Source: Amycolatopsis oliviviridis (GTDB lineage Bacteria; Actinomycetota; Actinomycetes; Mycobacteriales; Pseudonocardiaceae). Taken from it: DNA of 64,000 nt. The stretch's first letter is position 1. Every line of letters begins with the position of its first letter. The notes below the pieces were generated by a model. It was not told the DNA's origin. It made no database searches and was given only the letters and a program-made list of their open reading frames with translations. Positions 51,329-60,063 of this stretch are shown here, in pieces. The stretch lies in assembly GCF_014654365.1 (NCBI RefSeq), contig NZ_BNAY01000008.1, positions 458,352-522,351 of the forward strand, written 5' to 3'. A program made the position numbers and the translations under genes.

Positions 51329-52810
51329 ATGCCCCGTAACCAAAGAACCGCCGGTCGCCACCGCATGGCACGCCGGACCAAGGTCGCCACGGGAGCCATC
51401 GCGCTCTCCCTCGCCGTCGGCGGGATCGTCGTGGTCAACACGACCGGTACCCCCGACGCGGCCAGGGCCGACGGCGCGGACAAGTCGTTCTTCATCGACA
51501 TCAAGAAGGTTCCCCGCGGCAACAACGTCAACCTCGACCTCGCGAAACGAGGCGCCCGAGGGACGTTCACCGTGGACTGCGGCCGCAACGAGAACGGCCA
51601 CTTCAACGGCGACAACTTCATCGCTCAGCCCGGCGTCCGCAATGGAGCCGAGCACCTCCACGACTACGTCGGGAACCTCTCGACCAACGCCGACTCGAAC
51701 AACAAGAGCCTGCTGCGCGCGGGCACCACCTGCAAGAACGGGGACAAGTCGGCCTACTTCTGGCCGGTCATCCGGATCAACACCGAGGAAGAGGAAGAGA
51801 ACGAGGCGGCGAACGAGGAGAAACTCGCCGCCGACCGCGTCGACGCGGCCAAGGACGAGGCCGCCGCTCAGGTCGACTGCCCCGACGTCGCCAGCGAACT
51901 CAGTGAACTCAGCGAGGTCCCCGACCAGGCCGCGCCCGCGGTCGACGAGAACCTCGACAAACTCGACCAGGAGTCCGACAACGCGAACAACCAGCTGGCG
52001 CAAGGAAATCAAGCCGGTCAGGTGCTCGACGAGCTGAAGAACAAGCGGAAGCCGTCGATCAAGAAGATCAGCGACACCATGCGGCAGGCGGGCAAGCAGG
52101 TCTCGAAGAACGAAGACCAGCTCGCCACCTGTGCGGTGAAGCAGAACGGCGAAGGCGGCCTCGACAACGGCGGCGACAACAGCAACGTCAACGCCGCGGG
52201 CGACGCCGAGAAGAAGAAGTCCGACGGCAAGGCCGCGGACCTGCCCGGCGTCGACGGCAACAACGAGATCGGGAACAACGAAGGCGAGATCCAGCGGCCC
52301 GCGAAGGTGGACCTGACCTTCACCAGCGGCGGCGCCCGCCGCGTCGTCGCGATGCCGAAGTTCCTGCGCGTGCTCTACGGCGACGCCAAGCAGAGCACCA
52401 ACGGCCCGGCCAACGCCCGGCCCAGCTGGACCTGCAGCGGCTTCGAGGACCGGCTCACCGAGCTGTACCCGATCTGCCCGCAGGGCAGCAAGGTCACCCG
52501 GATCCACTCGTTCCCGAACTGCTGGGACGGGAAGAACACCGACAGCGCCAACCACCGCACGCACATCGTGTTCGGGGACCGCAACGGGAACTGCCCGCGC
52601 GGCTTCAAGAACGTGCCGCAGCTGCGGATCACCCTGGTGTACGACATCCCGCCTGCCATCCAGGCGGCCGGGCAGTACGCGGTCGACGCTTTCGCACAGG
52701 AGAAGCACAACCCCCGCTCCGATCACGACGACTTCGCGAACGTCATGTCGCAACGGCTGATGAACCAGCTGGTGAAGTGCGTCAACAGCGGTAAGCGCTG
52801 CCGGCAGTAG
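51329..52810 (+). CDS. Secreted DUF1996 protein with a large acidic insert
   Basis: 493 residues. Export segment at about 18-48 with a basic start. The DUF1996 domain is split: its first part (52-150) has FNGDNFIAQPGVRNGAEHLHD and FWPVIRI, and its second part (323-460) has RPSWTCSGFEDR, FPNCWDGKN and HRTHIVFG. Between them lies a hydrophilic Glu/Asp/Asn/Lys-rich segment (152-322), partly helical with Cys184 and Cys268. DUF1996 proteins are secreted and of unknown function, found in fungi and actinobacteria. ATG 51329 is preferred to GTG 51317 because GAGGTG precedes it. Confidence 0.8.
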   Translation: MPRNQRTAGRHRMARRTKVATGAIALSLAVGGIVVVNTTGTPDAARADGADKSFFIDIKKVPRGNNVNLDLAKRGARGTFTVDCGRNENGHFNGDNFIAQPGVRNGAEHLHDYVGNLSTNADSNNKSLLRAGTTCKNGDKSAYFWPVIRINTEEEEENEAANEEKLAADRVDAAKDEAAAQVDCPDVASELSELSEVPDQAAPAVDENLDKLDQESDNANNQLAQGNQAGQVLDELKNKRKPSIKKISDTMRQAGKQVSKNEDQLATCAVKQNGEGGLDNGGDNSNVNAAGDAEKKKSDGKAADLPGVDGNNEIGNNEGEIQRPAKVDLTFTSGGARRVVAMPKFLRVLYGDAKQSTNGPANARPSWTCSGFEDRLTELYPICPQGSKVTRIHSFPNCWDGKNTDSANHRTHIVFGDRNGNCPRGFKNVPQLRITLVYDIPPAIQAAGQYAVDAFAQEKHNPRSDHDDFANVMSQRLMNQLVKCVNSGKRCRQ

Positions 52811-52823
52811 GCGGAAGCGCTGT

Positions 52824-52857
52824 GTGGGGGCGCGGTGGGGATGACCCGCGCCCCCAC
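52824..52857 (+). terminator. Hairpin after the DUF1996 gene
   Basis: GTGGGGGCGCG (52824-52834) and its complement at 52847-52857 form a perfect 11-bp stem 13 bases after the stop. Confidence 0.65.
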
Positions 52858-52965
52858 CCCCGCGCCGGGGTCCGGTCCCTGGCCCGGCGTAGGGGTACCG
52901 GGCCAGAGACCGGCGAGCGATACGGTTTTCCCTCCCTGGAAACCGGACCGCCCGGTCCTTGGGGG

Positions 52966-53655
52966 TCAGGCCGTCGTCGACAACCGGCTCACCCGGTTGA
53001 ACACGAGCGGCACCGCGACGGCGGGGTTGAGTTCGGCCAGGACCGCTTCGGCGTCCAGGCCGGGCAAGTGGATCCACGCGCTGTCCGCGAAGTCCGGGGT
53101 CGTGACGCTGATCCGGGCGCAGCGGGCGGGCGGGACCAGCGCGACCCCGAACGGCTCGACCACGTTGCGCCACACGGATTGCGAGACGATCATCCCGGCG
53201 CCGAACTTGTCACCCGTCGGGTCGGAACGGCACCAGTAGCCGACGGCGTCGTTGAAGGTCGAGGCGCACAGCAACCGGGTCAGGGTGATGTACGTGCGGT
53301 GGTACCGGTGGTTGTCCGCCATCGGTCCCATGTGGACCGCCACGCGCGCCCGCATCGGGACGCGGGCGTAGCGGTTGCGGGTCCGGAGCAGATGATCCAG
53401 GTGGAACACGACCTCGCAGAGCTGGCCGACGGCGTGGTCCGGATACGCGACCATCAGCCCGTCTCCGGTCTCCCGGAAATGACGCGCTTCCCCCGGAGCG
53501 AGTCCCACCGCGTTGAAGGAGCGGGAAACCAGCGTTTCCATCTCGGTCTTCATCGGGTCCAGCAGGTCGTCACTGGCCTTGGACGACCCGACGATGTCGA
53601 CGGAAAGCACGGCGTGGGTGTGCGCGTTGTATTGGCCTGAGGTCAGCACCTGCAT
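52966..53655 (-). CDS. Class III nucleotidyl cyclase-like protein
   Basis: 229 residues. The N-terminal half resembles a class III adenylate/guanylate cyclase catalytic domain: AVLSVDIVGSS supplies a metal Asp (Asp20) and HFRETGDGLMVAYP the second (Asp65), 45 residues apart as in true cyclases. RVAVHMGP follows, and YITLTRLLCA sits where VNxAxR is expected, with the Asn replaced by Thr. So catalytic activity is possible but not certain. Start ATG 53655 was chosen from the beginning of homology. Its own promoter region carries a 16-bp palindrome matching one upstream of the Crp operon. Confidence 0.65.
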   Translation of the reverse strand: MQVLTSGQYNAHTHAVLSVDIVGSSKASDDLLDPMKTEMETLVSRSFNAVGLAPGEARHFRETGDGLMVAYPDHAVGQLCEVVFHLDHLLRTRNRYARVPMRARVAVHMGPMADNHRYHRTYITLTRLLCASTFNDAVGYWCRSDPTGDKFGAGMIVSQSVWRNVVEPFGVALVPPARCARISVTTPDFADSAWIHLPGLDAEAVLAELNPAVAVPLVFNRVSRLSTTA

Positions 53656-53727
53656 CTCTGCGACCCCTCCCCTGATCGGTGAAAACTGGCGGCAGGAAGC
53701 AGTGTTCCCACTCCTCACCGGAAGTTC

Positions 53728-53743
53728 TGTTCGGAACCGAACA
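53728..53743. promoter_or_regulatory. 16-bp palindrome upstream of the cyclase-like gene
   Basis: TGTTCGGAACCGAACA is a perfect dyad 73 bases before the cyclase start. A near-identical site (TGTTCGGCACCGAACA) lies at 54905-54920. The 5-N6-5 geometry (TGTTC-N6-GAACA) fits Crp-family operators. Confidence 0.65.
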
Positions 53744-53770
53744 AAACCTGACCCCGCGATGGTCAACGCC

Positions 53771-53786
53771 AGTGAGCTAAGTCACA
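53771..53786. promoter_or_regulatory. Canonical CRP-like site at the end of the Crp gene
   Basis: AGTGAGCTAAGTCACA matches the classical TGTGA-N6-TCACA in all but the first base. It overlaps the Crp stop codon, so coding constraint or chance cannot be excluded, but it lies 115 bases upstream of the cyclase gene. Confidence 0.4.
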
Positions 53787-54505
53787 CCTTTTTCCGTGAT
53801 CACCCGCAGTGCCTCGCGATCGACAACGGTGATCGCACGGCGCGAACTGGCCACAACTCCCGCCTTCCGGAGCTTGTCCAGTGCCTGGGCGACCATGGTC
53901 CGCCCCATCGGGATGAACTGTGCGAGTTCGTCCTGGCTCAACGGGATCCCGATCCGCCAGCCGGCGGGTGTCCGGATGCCACAGACGTCGACGAGGTAGT
54001 CCAGCCGGGTCGCGACCCTCGCCACCGCCTGCGGTTTCCAGGACTGCGTCCGCTGACGCTGGGCGAGCACGAACCGGCGGGCGACGCTGACGAGTACCTC
54101 CCGCATCGCCGCCGGATGGTCCAGCAGGAACCGGTTGAACTCGCTCGCCGCGATCCGCCGGACGTGGACCTCCTCGATGGCGACGACGTCGGCCATCCGG
54201 ATGCCGCCCGCGATCACCGCGATCTCGCCGTGCAGATCACCGGGGACGCCGACGTCGAGGATGACCGTCGCCCCCATCCGGTCGGCGCTGGTCACCTTCA
54301 CATAGCCGTGCCGCAGCAGCATGACGAAGTCGCCGGGTTCGCCCGAACGCATCAGCGCCTGTCTGCTCTCGTAGGTCTGCGGGGTACCCATCTCCAGCAA
54401 CCGGGCACGGACGGGTTCGTCCAGCCGCTCCAGGAACGGACGTTCTCTCTCTTCGGCGGCCTCCGGGCCCAAACCCACGAAACCCTCCCAGGCAGTCGTG
54501 AACAC
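53777..54505 (-). CDS. Crp/Fnr-family transcriptional regulator
   Basis: 242 residues: a cyclic-nucleotide-binding beta-barrel (about 25-140) with the phosphate-binding-cassette pattern LHGEIAVIAGGIRMADVV (Glu and Arg positions kept), a dimer helix, and a C-terminal winged helix (LSQDELAQFIPMGRTMVAQAL). Binding of a cyclic nucleotide is plausible. GTG 54505 directly abuts the stop of the 121-residue gene. The neighbouring cyclase-like gene could make its ligand, and both transcripts share the palindrome TGTTCGG-NN-CCGAACA. Confidence 0.88.
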   Translation of the reverse strand: MFTTAWEGFVGLGPEAAEERERPFLERLDEPVRARLLEMGTPQTYESRQALMRSGEPGDFVMLLRHGYVKVTSADRMGATVILDVGVPGDLHGEIAVIAGGIRMADVVAIEEVHVRRIAASEFNRFLLDHPAAMREVLVSVARRFVLAQRQRTQSWKPQAVARVATRLDYLVDVCGIRTPAGWRIGIPLSQDELAQFIPMGRTMVAQALDKLRKAGVVASSRRAITVVDREALRVITEKGVT

Positions 54506-54871
54506 CTATCGCGGAGAGTAACCGAATCGGCCACCCGATCCGGCGACGGAACCGTCGTGGGTGGTGAAGATGCCCAGCCGGACCAGTTCCAATCTGATCC
54601 ACTCGGCCAACCGGTGCAACGGTCCGTCTTCGGCCTCGACGAAGTAGCTGTCCACGATCTGGTGTCGCCTATCGGCGTGTTTCGCCGCATAGAGCAGCGC
54701 TGACCGTACCTCCGACACCTTCAGCGGAGCGACCTTGATTCCTGGAGCGGGCCGCACGGTGCTTTTGGCGGCCATCACCGCCAGCACGGCCTCCTCCAGG
54801 CTGAACCGGTGCTCCACCGGTACGACCACATGTTCCACGCCCTCGACAACCCGGCGCCCGATCAACGGCAT
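54506..54871 (-). CDS. Uncharacterised 121-residue protein co-transcribed with the Crp regulator
   Basis: Soluble, basic at the N-terminus (MPLIGRRVVEGVEHVVVPVE), then a helical part (FSLEEAVLAVMAAKS, SEVRSALLYAAKHADRRHQ) and a C-terminal GRFGYSPR. There is no recognisable family or membrane helix. It directly precedes the Crp gene without a gap and is preceded by the 54905-54920 palindrome, so it belongs to the Crp transcript. ATG 54871 is the only sensible start. Confidence 0.6.
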   Translation of the reverse strand: MPLIGRRVVEGVEHVVVPVEHRFSLEEAVLAVMAAKSTVRPAPGIKVAPLKVSEVRSALLYAAKHADRRHQIVDSYFVEAEDGPLHRLAEWIRLELVRLGIFTTHDGSVAGSGGRFGYSPR

Positions 54872-54904
54872 ACTGTCAGATCAGCATGACGCACGGCCGT
54901 AGTC

Positions 54905-54920
54905 TGTTCGGCACCGAACA
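54905..54920. promoter_or_regulatory. Palindrome upstream of the 121-residue/Crp transcript
   Basis: TGTTCGGCACCGAACA, 7-bp arms around CA, 34 bases before ATG 54871 and just beyond the stop of the upstream membrane protein gene. Identical in both arms to the site at 53728-53743. Confidence 0.6.
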
Positions 54921-54921
54921 C

Positions 54922-55437
54922 TCACCTCGGTTCGGCCGCCCCGATGGCGTCTTCGAGCACTTCCTGGAACAGGTGCATCCGCTGGCCGAGCATCAACTGG
55001 TCCGGGTTCTCGTCCTGCACCGATCGCTCCAGTTTCATGGTCAATTGCCTGACCGTCAGGTGCAGCTGAAGGACGCCTTCCGACCTTTCGCCCTTTCGCT
55101 TCTCGAGCATCGCCACCGCCCGCCGGAAAGCCCCGGAAAGCTCCGTCTCGCCCGGCCGCGCCGTTTCGATGGCCGTCAGCGCCCGCCCGAGGAGGCTGTA
55201 GTGGTCGTGGCCGTGGCCTTCGGGTTCCGGCGCTCGCTTTTCCCTGGCCGGTCTCCGTCGCCTGCCGTTCAGCACGAAGAACGCGGTCTCGGCCGGGACC
55301 AGCACGGCGAGCGCGGCGGCGGCGCCGAACAGCCAGGCCTGCGGATGCGGGTAGGTCACCGCGCGGCCGATCAGCCCGGCGATCAGCGCGAGCACCACGG
55401 CGACGACGTGGAACGGGCGGTTGTCGTACTCGGCCAT
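54922..55437 (-). CDS. Membrane protein of the KAP/vWA locus, function unknown
   Basis: 171 residues: two transmembrane helices near the N-terminus (about 8-26 and 32-52, the second ending in FFVLNGRRRRPAREK) and a cytoplasmic helical domain with HGHDHYSLLGRALTAIETA. It starts one base after the vWA stop, so it is co-translated. There is no known family. It may anchor the KAP NTPase or the vWA protein at the membrane (inference). Confidence 0.7.
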   Translation of the reverse strand: MAEYDNRPFHVVAVVLALIAGLIGRAVTYPHPQAWLFGAAAALAVLVPAETAFFVLNGRRRRPAREKRAPEPEGHGHDHYSLLGRALTAIETARPGETELSGAFRRAVAMLEKRKGERSEGVLQLHLTVRQLTMKLERSVQDENPDQLMLGQRMHLFQEVLEDAIGAAEPR

Positions 55438-55438
55438 G

Positions 55439-57193
55439 TCAGAAGTTGCTGAAGACGTTGACGAACATCTTGTCGATGCCCTGCGGGTCGACGGCCTGGT
55501 AACTGCGGGCCTTGGACTTCTGCGCGATCTCGTCGAGGACGCGGCTGTCCGCCTGCGCGCCGTAGGCCATGGTGAAGATCCGGACGGAGTTGTCCAGCCG
55601 TTCCGCGTCCACGGCCTGCAGCACCTGCTCCCGGGAGCCTGCCCCGGTGTTCTCACCGTCGGTCAGGAAGACGACGGCGTTGATCAGGTTCGGGTCGAAC
55701 TCACGCCGCATCTTGTCGTTGGCGGCCACCACGGTCTCGTACAGGGACGTGTTCCCTTTCGGGGTCAGGTTCCCGACCAGGTCGAGCAGGGAACCGCGGA
55801 CGTTCTTCACCTTGCCGATCGGCATTTTCTCCTCGTGCCCGTCGGAGAACGTCCACAACCCGACCTCGTCTTCGGGATGCAGGTACTCGAGCTGTTTCTT
55901 GATCGCGGGTTTCAGCAGGTCGATCCGGCGTTCGGCGTACGGCTTGTCCTTGCGGTTCTTGTCGAAGGGATCGTTCATCGAGCCGGAAAGGTCCAGCACC
56001 AGCAGGATCCGGCCGCGCCGTTGCGTGTACTCCCAGCCGTCCAGCATCTTCTGGATCTGCTGTCCGGTCGGGACGCCGATCTTCGGGATTCCCGGGGTCT
56101 CCCGGGTGCGCACGACCTCGGCCAGTTCCGGGCTCCCGGTGCCACCGGGGTCACGGAACCCGAGGTTACGGAAGCGTTTCTGCTGATCGGGTTCCAGGAG
56201 GAAGGCGTAGAGATCGTTCGCCGCGGCCTGCTGCTCCGGGGACGCGTTCGCGGTGATCAGGAACGGATGGTCGATCAGCATCGTCCCTTCCTTCGGGGGC
56301 ACCGCGACCAGCGGGCGCACCGGCGCGACGGGGTTCCCGTTCAGCTGCGCGGGATCCCCGGTCGGCACGCCGCGGTTGTAGAGGTAGACCATCTGCTCCT
56401 GCATCGCCATCGCGCTGATGTAGGGCGTGGGCTTCTTGCGGTCCTCTTCGTACAGCGTCTTCAGGAAGGCCACCGAATCGTCGCTGTAGTAGGCGACCGA
56501 CGCCTCGATGCCGCGGACGAACCGGACGGCGTCCGGCGTCCCGATCTTGTCGTAGTCGCCGCCCGTCGCCGCGAAGTAGGTCGCGATGGTCGCGGCGAGC
56601 CCGGACGTCGACCGCCGCGGATTGTCCTTGCCCAGCGTGAAGTTCCCCCACTGGGCGTTCGCCGCGCCTGTCGAGCCCCAGCCGCCGTTCTGGTTCACCT
56701 CCAGCACGTCACTCCAGCCGATGCTCTTTCCCGGCCAGCCCATCGCGACGGCCATCGGTTCCGGCATCGCCATCACCATCGGGCTGGTCGCGAGCGAGGT
56801 CTTCGGCCCGGGCTTGATCCGCTCGCCCTTTCCGCGCTGGCCCAGCAGATCGAGCCAGAGCGACGAACTCGGCAGCCAGACCTGGGGTTCGGGCTGGTGC
56901 TCGTCGAGGTCGTTCCAGCCGTCGGCGATGAGGTCGAGCGCGGCGCCCGAGGTCTTCTTGAACGCCTCGACCTTCGCACACCGGCCGTCGTCGAACGTCC
57001 GGCCGGTCTTGTTGTACCGCTCGGCCAGTTCGGCGATCAGGTCGCCCTTCTCCGTGGAGGAACTGGTGACCAGGCGGAGGCAGTCGGTCCTGGCCGCGTT
57101 CGAAGGCGCGCTGACCGTGGTCGCGAGCAGGACGATCACGAGCGTCCCGACGAGCGCGCCGAAGACGAGCGAAAGCCAGCCTGATCCCCGCAT
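55439..57193 (-). CDS. Membrane-anchored solute-binding-like / von Willebrand A protein
   Basis: 584 residues. An N-terminal transmembrane anchor (about 8-28) is followed by a bacterial extracellular solute-binding-like fold (35-345: LRLVTSSSTEKGDLIAELAE at its start, FLITANASPEQQAAANDLYAF near the end) and a vWA domain with a complete MIDAS: DLSGSMND (Asp401, Ser403, Ser405), Thr482 and Asp512 (LTDGEN). Proteins of this design occur widely in actinobacteria without assigned function. It sits 35 bases after the KAP/WD40 gene; the two are probably partners. Start ATG 57193 has GGGGGAG upstream. Confidence 0.85.
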   Translation of the reverse strand: MRGSGWLSLVFGALVGTLVIVLLATTVSAPSNAARTDCLRLVTSSSTEKGDLIAELAERYNKTGRTFDDGRCAKVEAFKKTSGAALDLIADGWNDLDEHQPEPQVWLPSSSLWLDLLGQRGKGERIKPGPKTSLATSPMVMAMPEPMAVAMGWPGKSIGWSDVLEVNQNGGWGSTGAANAQWGNFTLGKDNPRRSTSGLAATIATYFAATGGDYDKIGTPDAVRFVRGIEASVAYYSDDSVAFLKTLYEEDRKKPTPYISAMAMQEQMVYLYNRGVPTGDPAQLNGNPVAPVRPLVAVPPKEGTMLIDHPFLITANASPEQQAAANDLYAFLLEPDQQKRFRNLGFRDPGGTGSPELAEVVRTRETPGIPKIGVPTGQQIQKMLDGWEYTQRRGRILLVLDLSGSMNDPFDKNRKDKPYAERRIDLLKPAIKKQLEYLHPEDEVGLWTFSDGHEEKMPIGKVKNVRGSLLDLVGNLTPKGNTSLYETVVAANDKMRREFDPNLINAVVFLTDGENTGAGSREQVLQAVDAERLDNSVRIFTMAYGAQADSRVLDEIAQKSKARSYQAVDPQGIDKMFVNVFSNF

Positions 57194-57228
57194 GCGCTCC
57201 CCCTCGCCGTCGTAGCGGGCAAGTGTAG

Positions 57229-59868
57229 CTACGACGTCGTCCCCGGTTCTGTTTCCTCGGTCACCAGATCGTAGGTTTCGAAACTGTAGCGGGCGAGAGT
57301 GCCCACCCAATTCCGATAGACCTTTAGATCATCGAAGGATTCGACGTCTAGCCGCCATTCAGGTGGAAAGGACTCCCGCAACGATTCGCCGCCGGAAAGC
57401 GCGATGAACGTGGAACGCGCGGAGACCGGATCGGCGACCAAGAGTGTCAGCAGGACGAGCACCGCCCGGTACGGCCCGCCGACGAACCGCGCCAGTTCCG
57501 CGTCGGGAATGCCGATGCGCACGAGCCGGTAAAGGTTGACCAGTTTCCGGATCTCGCGCGGCGTGTTCAGTCTTTTCCGCAACCGGTGGACGAAATCGCG
57601 TTCGACCTCGGTGAGCCGTAACCGGTCCGGTCGCATGTTGTAGAACGTCGGCGGGGTCTTGTCCTCGACCAGGACCTCGACCGGTTCGCCGTTTTCCCCG
57701 CGTTCGGCGGCGGCGTCGTCCTCCGGCCATTCTTCGTGCCCGCGCGATGCCGGTCCCCGTCCCTCGATCGGCATCAGGACGTCGATCAGCTCGTCCGCCG
57801 CGGCTCCCAGGGGACGCAAGGCGAACACGATCTGGAAGATCTTGTCGAGGTACTCGGCCCGCCCGGCTTTCCCGGCTTCCCCGGCACCGAAGAGTCCTTC
57901 GTGGTGCTGGTCGAGGCATCGCCGCAACCATCTCGGATCGACAGCCACCACCACGACGAACGCGGGCAGGGCCAGCAGCAGGTGCACGGCGGCGAGCACC
58001 TCGATCACCTTCGACGGCGGGCAGCGGTCGAGGTCGTCGATGTAGAGCACGATCCGTTCCAGCGGCGGATCGCCCTTGGCGCCCGCCTGCCGCCATTCGT
58101 TCCGCGCGTCCACCAGATCGGCGCTGAGGTCCGCGAGATCTTCCCGGACGCGGGCGAAAACCCCTTGGTAGTCCCCGTATCGGCCGGTCTTCGCCGCTTC
58201 GATCAGGTCGCCGAGCCGGGTGGCCGCGTCCAGCCGCCGGAGCCGTTCCTCGGTCTCCCGGACCTCGGTCTCGAACCGTTCCGACCGCTTGTCGACGTCG
58301 CTCCGCAGTTGGTCCAATGTGGACTTCAGTGGCGCGAGAGCCGCCCTGGCGGTGGTGAGCGCCGGGGTCAGCACGGCCCCGAGCGCGACGATGGCGCCCG
58401 CCGCGGCGAGGATCGCGTTGTGCCACAAGGCCCAGCCGGTGATCACCCCGGCGATGCCGAGCACCGCCAAGACCGCGTAGCCCGCGACGGCCCACCGGCG
58501 CCGCCTGCGTTCGGCCCGGTCCACGCCGGACACCAGAAGCCGCCAGCGCCAGGTGAACGGCGAGTCCGCCTTGACCGCGTGCAGGCCCGCGAGCCTGGTC
58601 CGCAGCAGTTCGCGTTCGGCACGGACCTCGCCGGCGTCCGCGTGCGCCCGGGGCGCGCCGAGGTTCCGGAACAGATGGTCCACCAGCCCGACCCACAGGT
58701 GGTCGTCGTGGTACTGCCAGGCGTTGAACCGGATCTGCCGGATCTCGCCCGCGAACACACTGGTGGCGGCGGCGCCGCGGGACAGGCGGGCCAGTTCGGC
58801 CACCCGGTCGGTCACCTGCCGCACGAAACTGGACTTGCCGGAACCCCAAGGGCCCAGCAGGGCGACGCACAACGGCGGGCTGGTCTCGCGGTCGGCGATG
58901 ACGGCGGCGAGGGTGCGCACGTCGTCCTGGAAACCGATCAGGTCGACGGAGCTCTCGACGTCGGGCGTGATCCGCGGGCGCGCCCGCCCGGGTTTGGGCT
59001 CGACGAAACCGGTGCCGTCGATCTGATTGCCGAAGCGGTCCCACACCCGGATCGTGCGGTCGTCCCCGACCGTCACGATCTTCTCGTTGCCCGCCGTGCA
59101 GGCGATCGCGCGGACGTTCCCGCGATGTCCCTTGAGGAGGGTGTATCCGGCCGGGTCGTCGATCGCGCGGACACAGGCTTCGCCGCGGGACCCGCCGCAG
59201 AACACCAGTCTGCCGTCCGGGCTGAAGGCCAGTGTCCGCACCACTCCGACGTGACCGGGGAAGACGAGCGCCGGATCACCCTTGCGCCCCCACAGCCGGA
59301 CCGTTTCGCCTTCACCGGACAGCACCTGCTCGCCGTCGGCCGAGATCGCGACCACCCGGACCGCGCCCGCGCCGCCGAACCGGTAGTGGGAAACGACTTC
59401 CCGGTCCCACAACCGGACACCGCCGGTGTCGTCGCCCGCGACGACGACGCGGCCGTCCGGGGTCACCGCGATCGATTCGACCTCCGGGCCGCCGGTGCGG
59501 AGGCCGCGTACGGTCACGCCGTCCAGCCGCCGGACCTCGACCACGCTTCCCGCGCCGGACACGGCGAAATCGTTCGCCACCGCGACCGCGACGGTCCGCT
59601 TGGTGGTCTGGACCTCCGGCGGCCGCGCCTCGTGCCCGTCGAGCCGCCAGCGCCGCACCGTCGCCCCATCGCAACCGACCACGTGCCTGCCCGAGATACC
59701 CACCGCGAGCACCGGCCGGTCGTGGCCGCTCAGCACGATCCGCTGGCTGCCGGTCTCCAGGTCCCAGACCCGGACCGTCCGGTCCGCACCCCCGGTGACC
59801 AGGCGGTTTCCGTTCACCGCGACCGCGAGGATCGGTTCTTCGTGTCCGGTGAAACGCGCCGTCGTCAT
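57229..59868 (-). CDS. WD40-repeat KAP-type P-loop NTPase with membrane segments
   Basis: 879 residues. Residues 1-288 form about seven WD40 blades (TGGADRTVRVWDLETG, DDRTIRVWDRFGNQ). The KAP NTPase follows: Walker A GPWGSGKSS (339-347), the KAP motif RFNAWQYHDD, two transmembrane helices (about 458-480, 485-503) inserted before a coiled coil (512-547), and Walker B IVLYIDDLDRCPP (606-618). It ends with a winged/helical region (FYNMRPDRLRLTEVERDF). KAP NTPases occur in phage-defence and membrane-signalling contexts, with uncertain roles. ATG 59868 was chosen from the beginning of the first blade. It begins the locus. Confidence 0.85.
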   Translation of the reverse strand: MTTARFTGHEEPILAVAVNGNRLVTGGADRTVRVWDLETGSQRIVLSGHDRPVLAVGISGRHVVGCDGATVRRWRLDGHEARPPEVQTTKRTVAVAVANDFAVSGAGSVVEVRRLDGVTVRGLRTGGPEVESIAVTPDGRVVVAGDDTGGVRLWDREVVSHYRFGGAGAVRVVAISADGEQVLSGEGETVRLWGRKGDPALVFPGHVGVVRTLAFSPDGRLVFCGGSRGEACVRAIDDPAGYTLLKGHRGNVRAIACTAGNEKIVTVGDDRTIRVWDRFGNQIDGTGFVEPKPGRARPRITPDVESSVDLIGFQDDVRTLAAVIADRETSPPLCVALLGPWGSGKSSFVRQVTDRVAELARLSRGAAATSVFAGEIRQIRFNAWQYHDDHLWVGLVDHLFRNLGAPRAHADAGEVRAERELLRTRLAGLHAVKADSPFTWRWRLLVSGVDRAERRRRRWAVAGYAVLAVLGIAGVITGWALWHNAILAAAGAIVALGAVLTPALTTARAALAPLKSTLDQLRSDVDKRSERFETEVRETEERLRRLDAATRLGDLIEAAKTGRYGDYQGVFARVREDLADLSADLVDARNEWRQAGAKGDPPLERIVLYIDDLDRCPPSKVIEVLAAVHLLLALPAFVVVVAVDPRWLRRCLDQHHEGLFGAGEAGKAGRAEYLDKIFQIVFALRPLGAAADELIDVLMPIEGRGPASRGHEEWPEDDAAAERGENGEPVEVLVEDKTPPTFYNMRPDRLRLTEVERDFVHRLRKRLNTPREIRKLVNLYRLVRIGIPDAELARFVGGPYRAVLVLLTLLVADPVSARSTFIALSGGESLRESFPPEWRLDVESFDDLKVYRNWVGTLARYSFETYDLVTEETEPGTTS

Positions 59869-60063
59869 AACGGCACAGTCTCCCGGTCGCGTCAAGATCT
59901 TGGTTAACGACAGGCGACTATCGGCGGGTACCCCGACAACCTTGACAGGTCCTAACATCACGCGGAGGCAACGAAGGATCACTCAGAGAATCCTTCGGCC
60001 AGAACAAAAGAGTGTCGACACTGCTCCGAAATTCCAGCACGCCTTAAACGCGAGGAGTTCAAC

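Noticed and set aside
49058..53173. Very long open frame of over 1300 codons on the minus strand, opposite tctBA and the DUF1996 gene
   Set aside because: It mirrors well-supported genes on the other strand, has a biased Arg/Pro/Asp/His composition with no domain, and arises from the G/C third positions of the real genes. The same holds for long plus-strand frames over 17255-19312, 20004-23168 and 26463-29231.
52966..53655. Confirmed adenylate cyclase
   Set aside because: Both metal-binding Asp are present, but the usual catalytic Asn position is Thr, so only cyclase-like can be claimed.
54922..57193. ABC sugar-binding lipoprotein
   Set aside because: The solute-binding-like part has no lipobox or permease partner and is fused to a vWA domain behind a transmembrane anchor.
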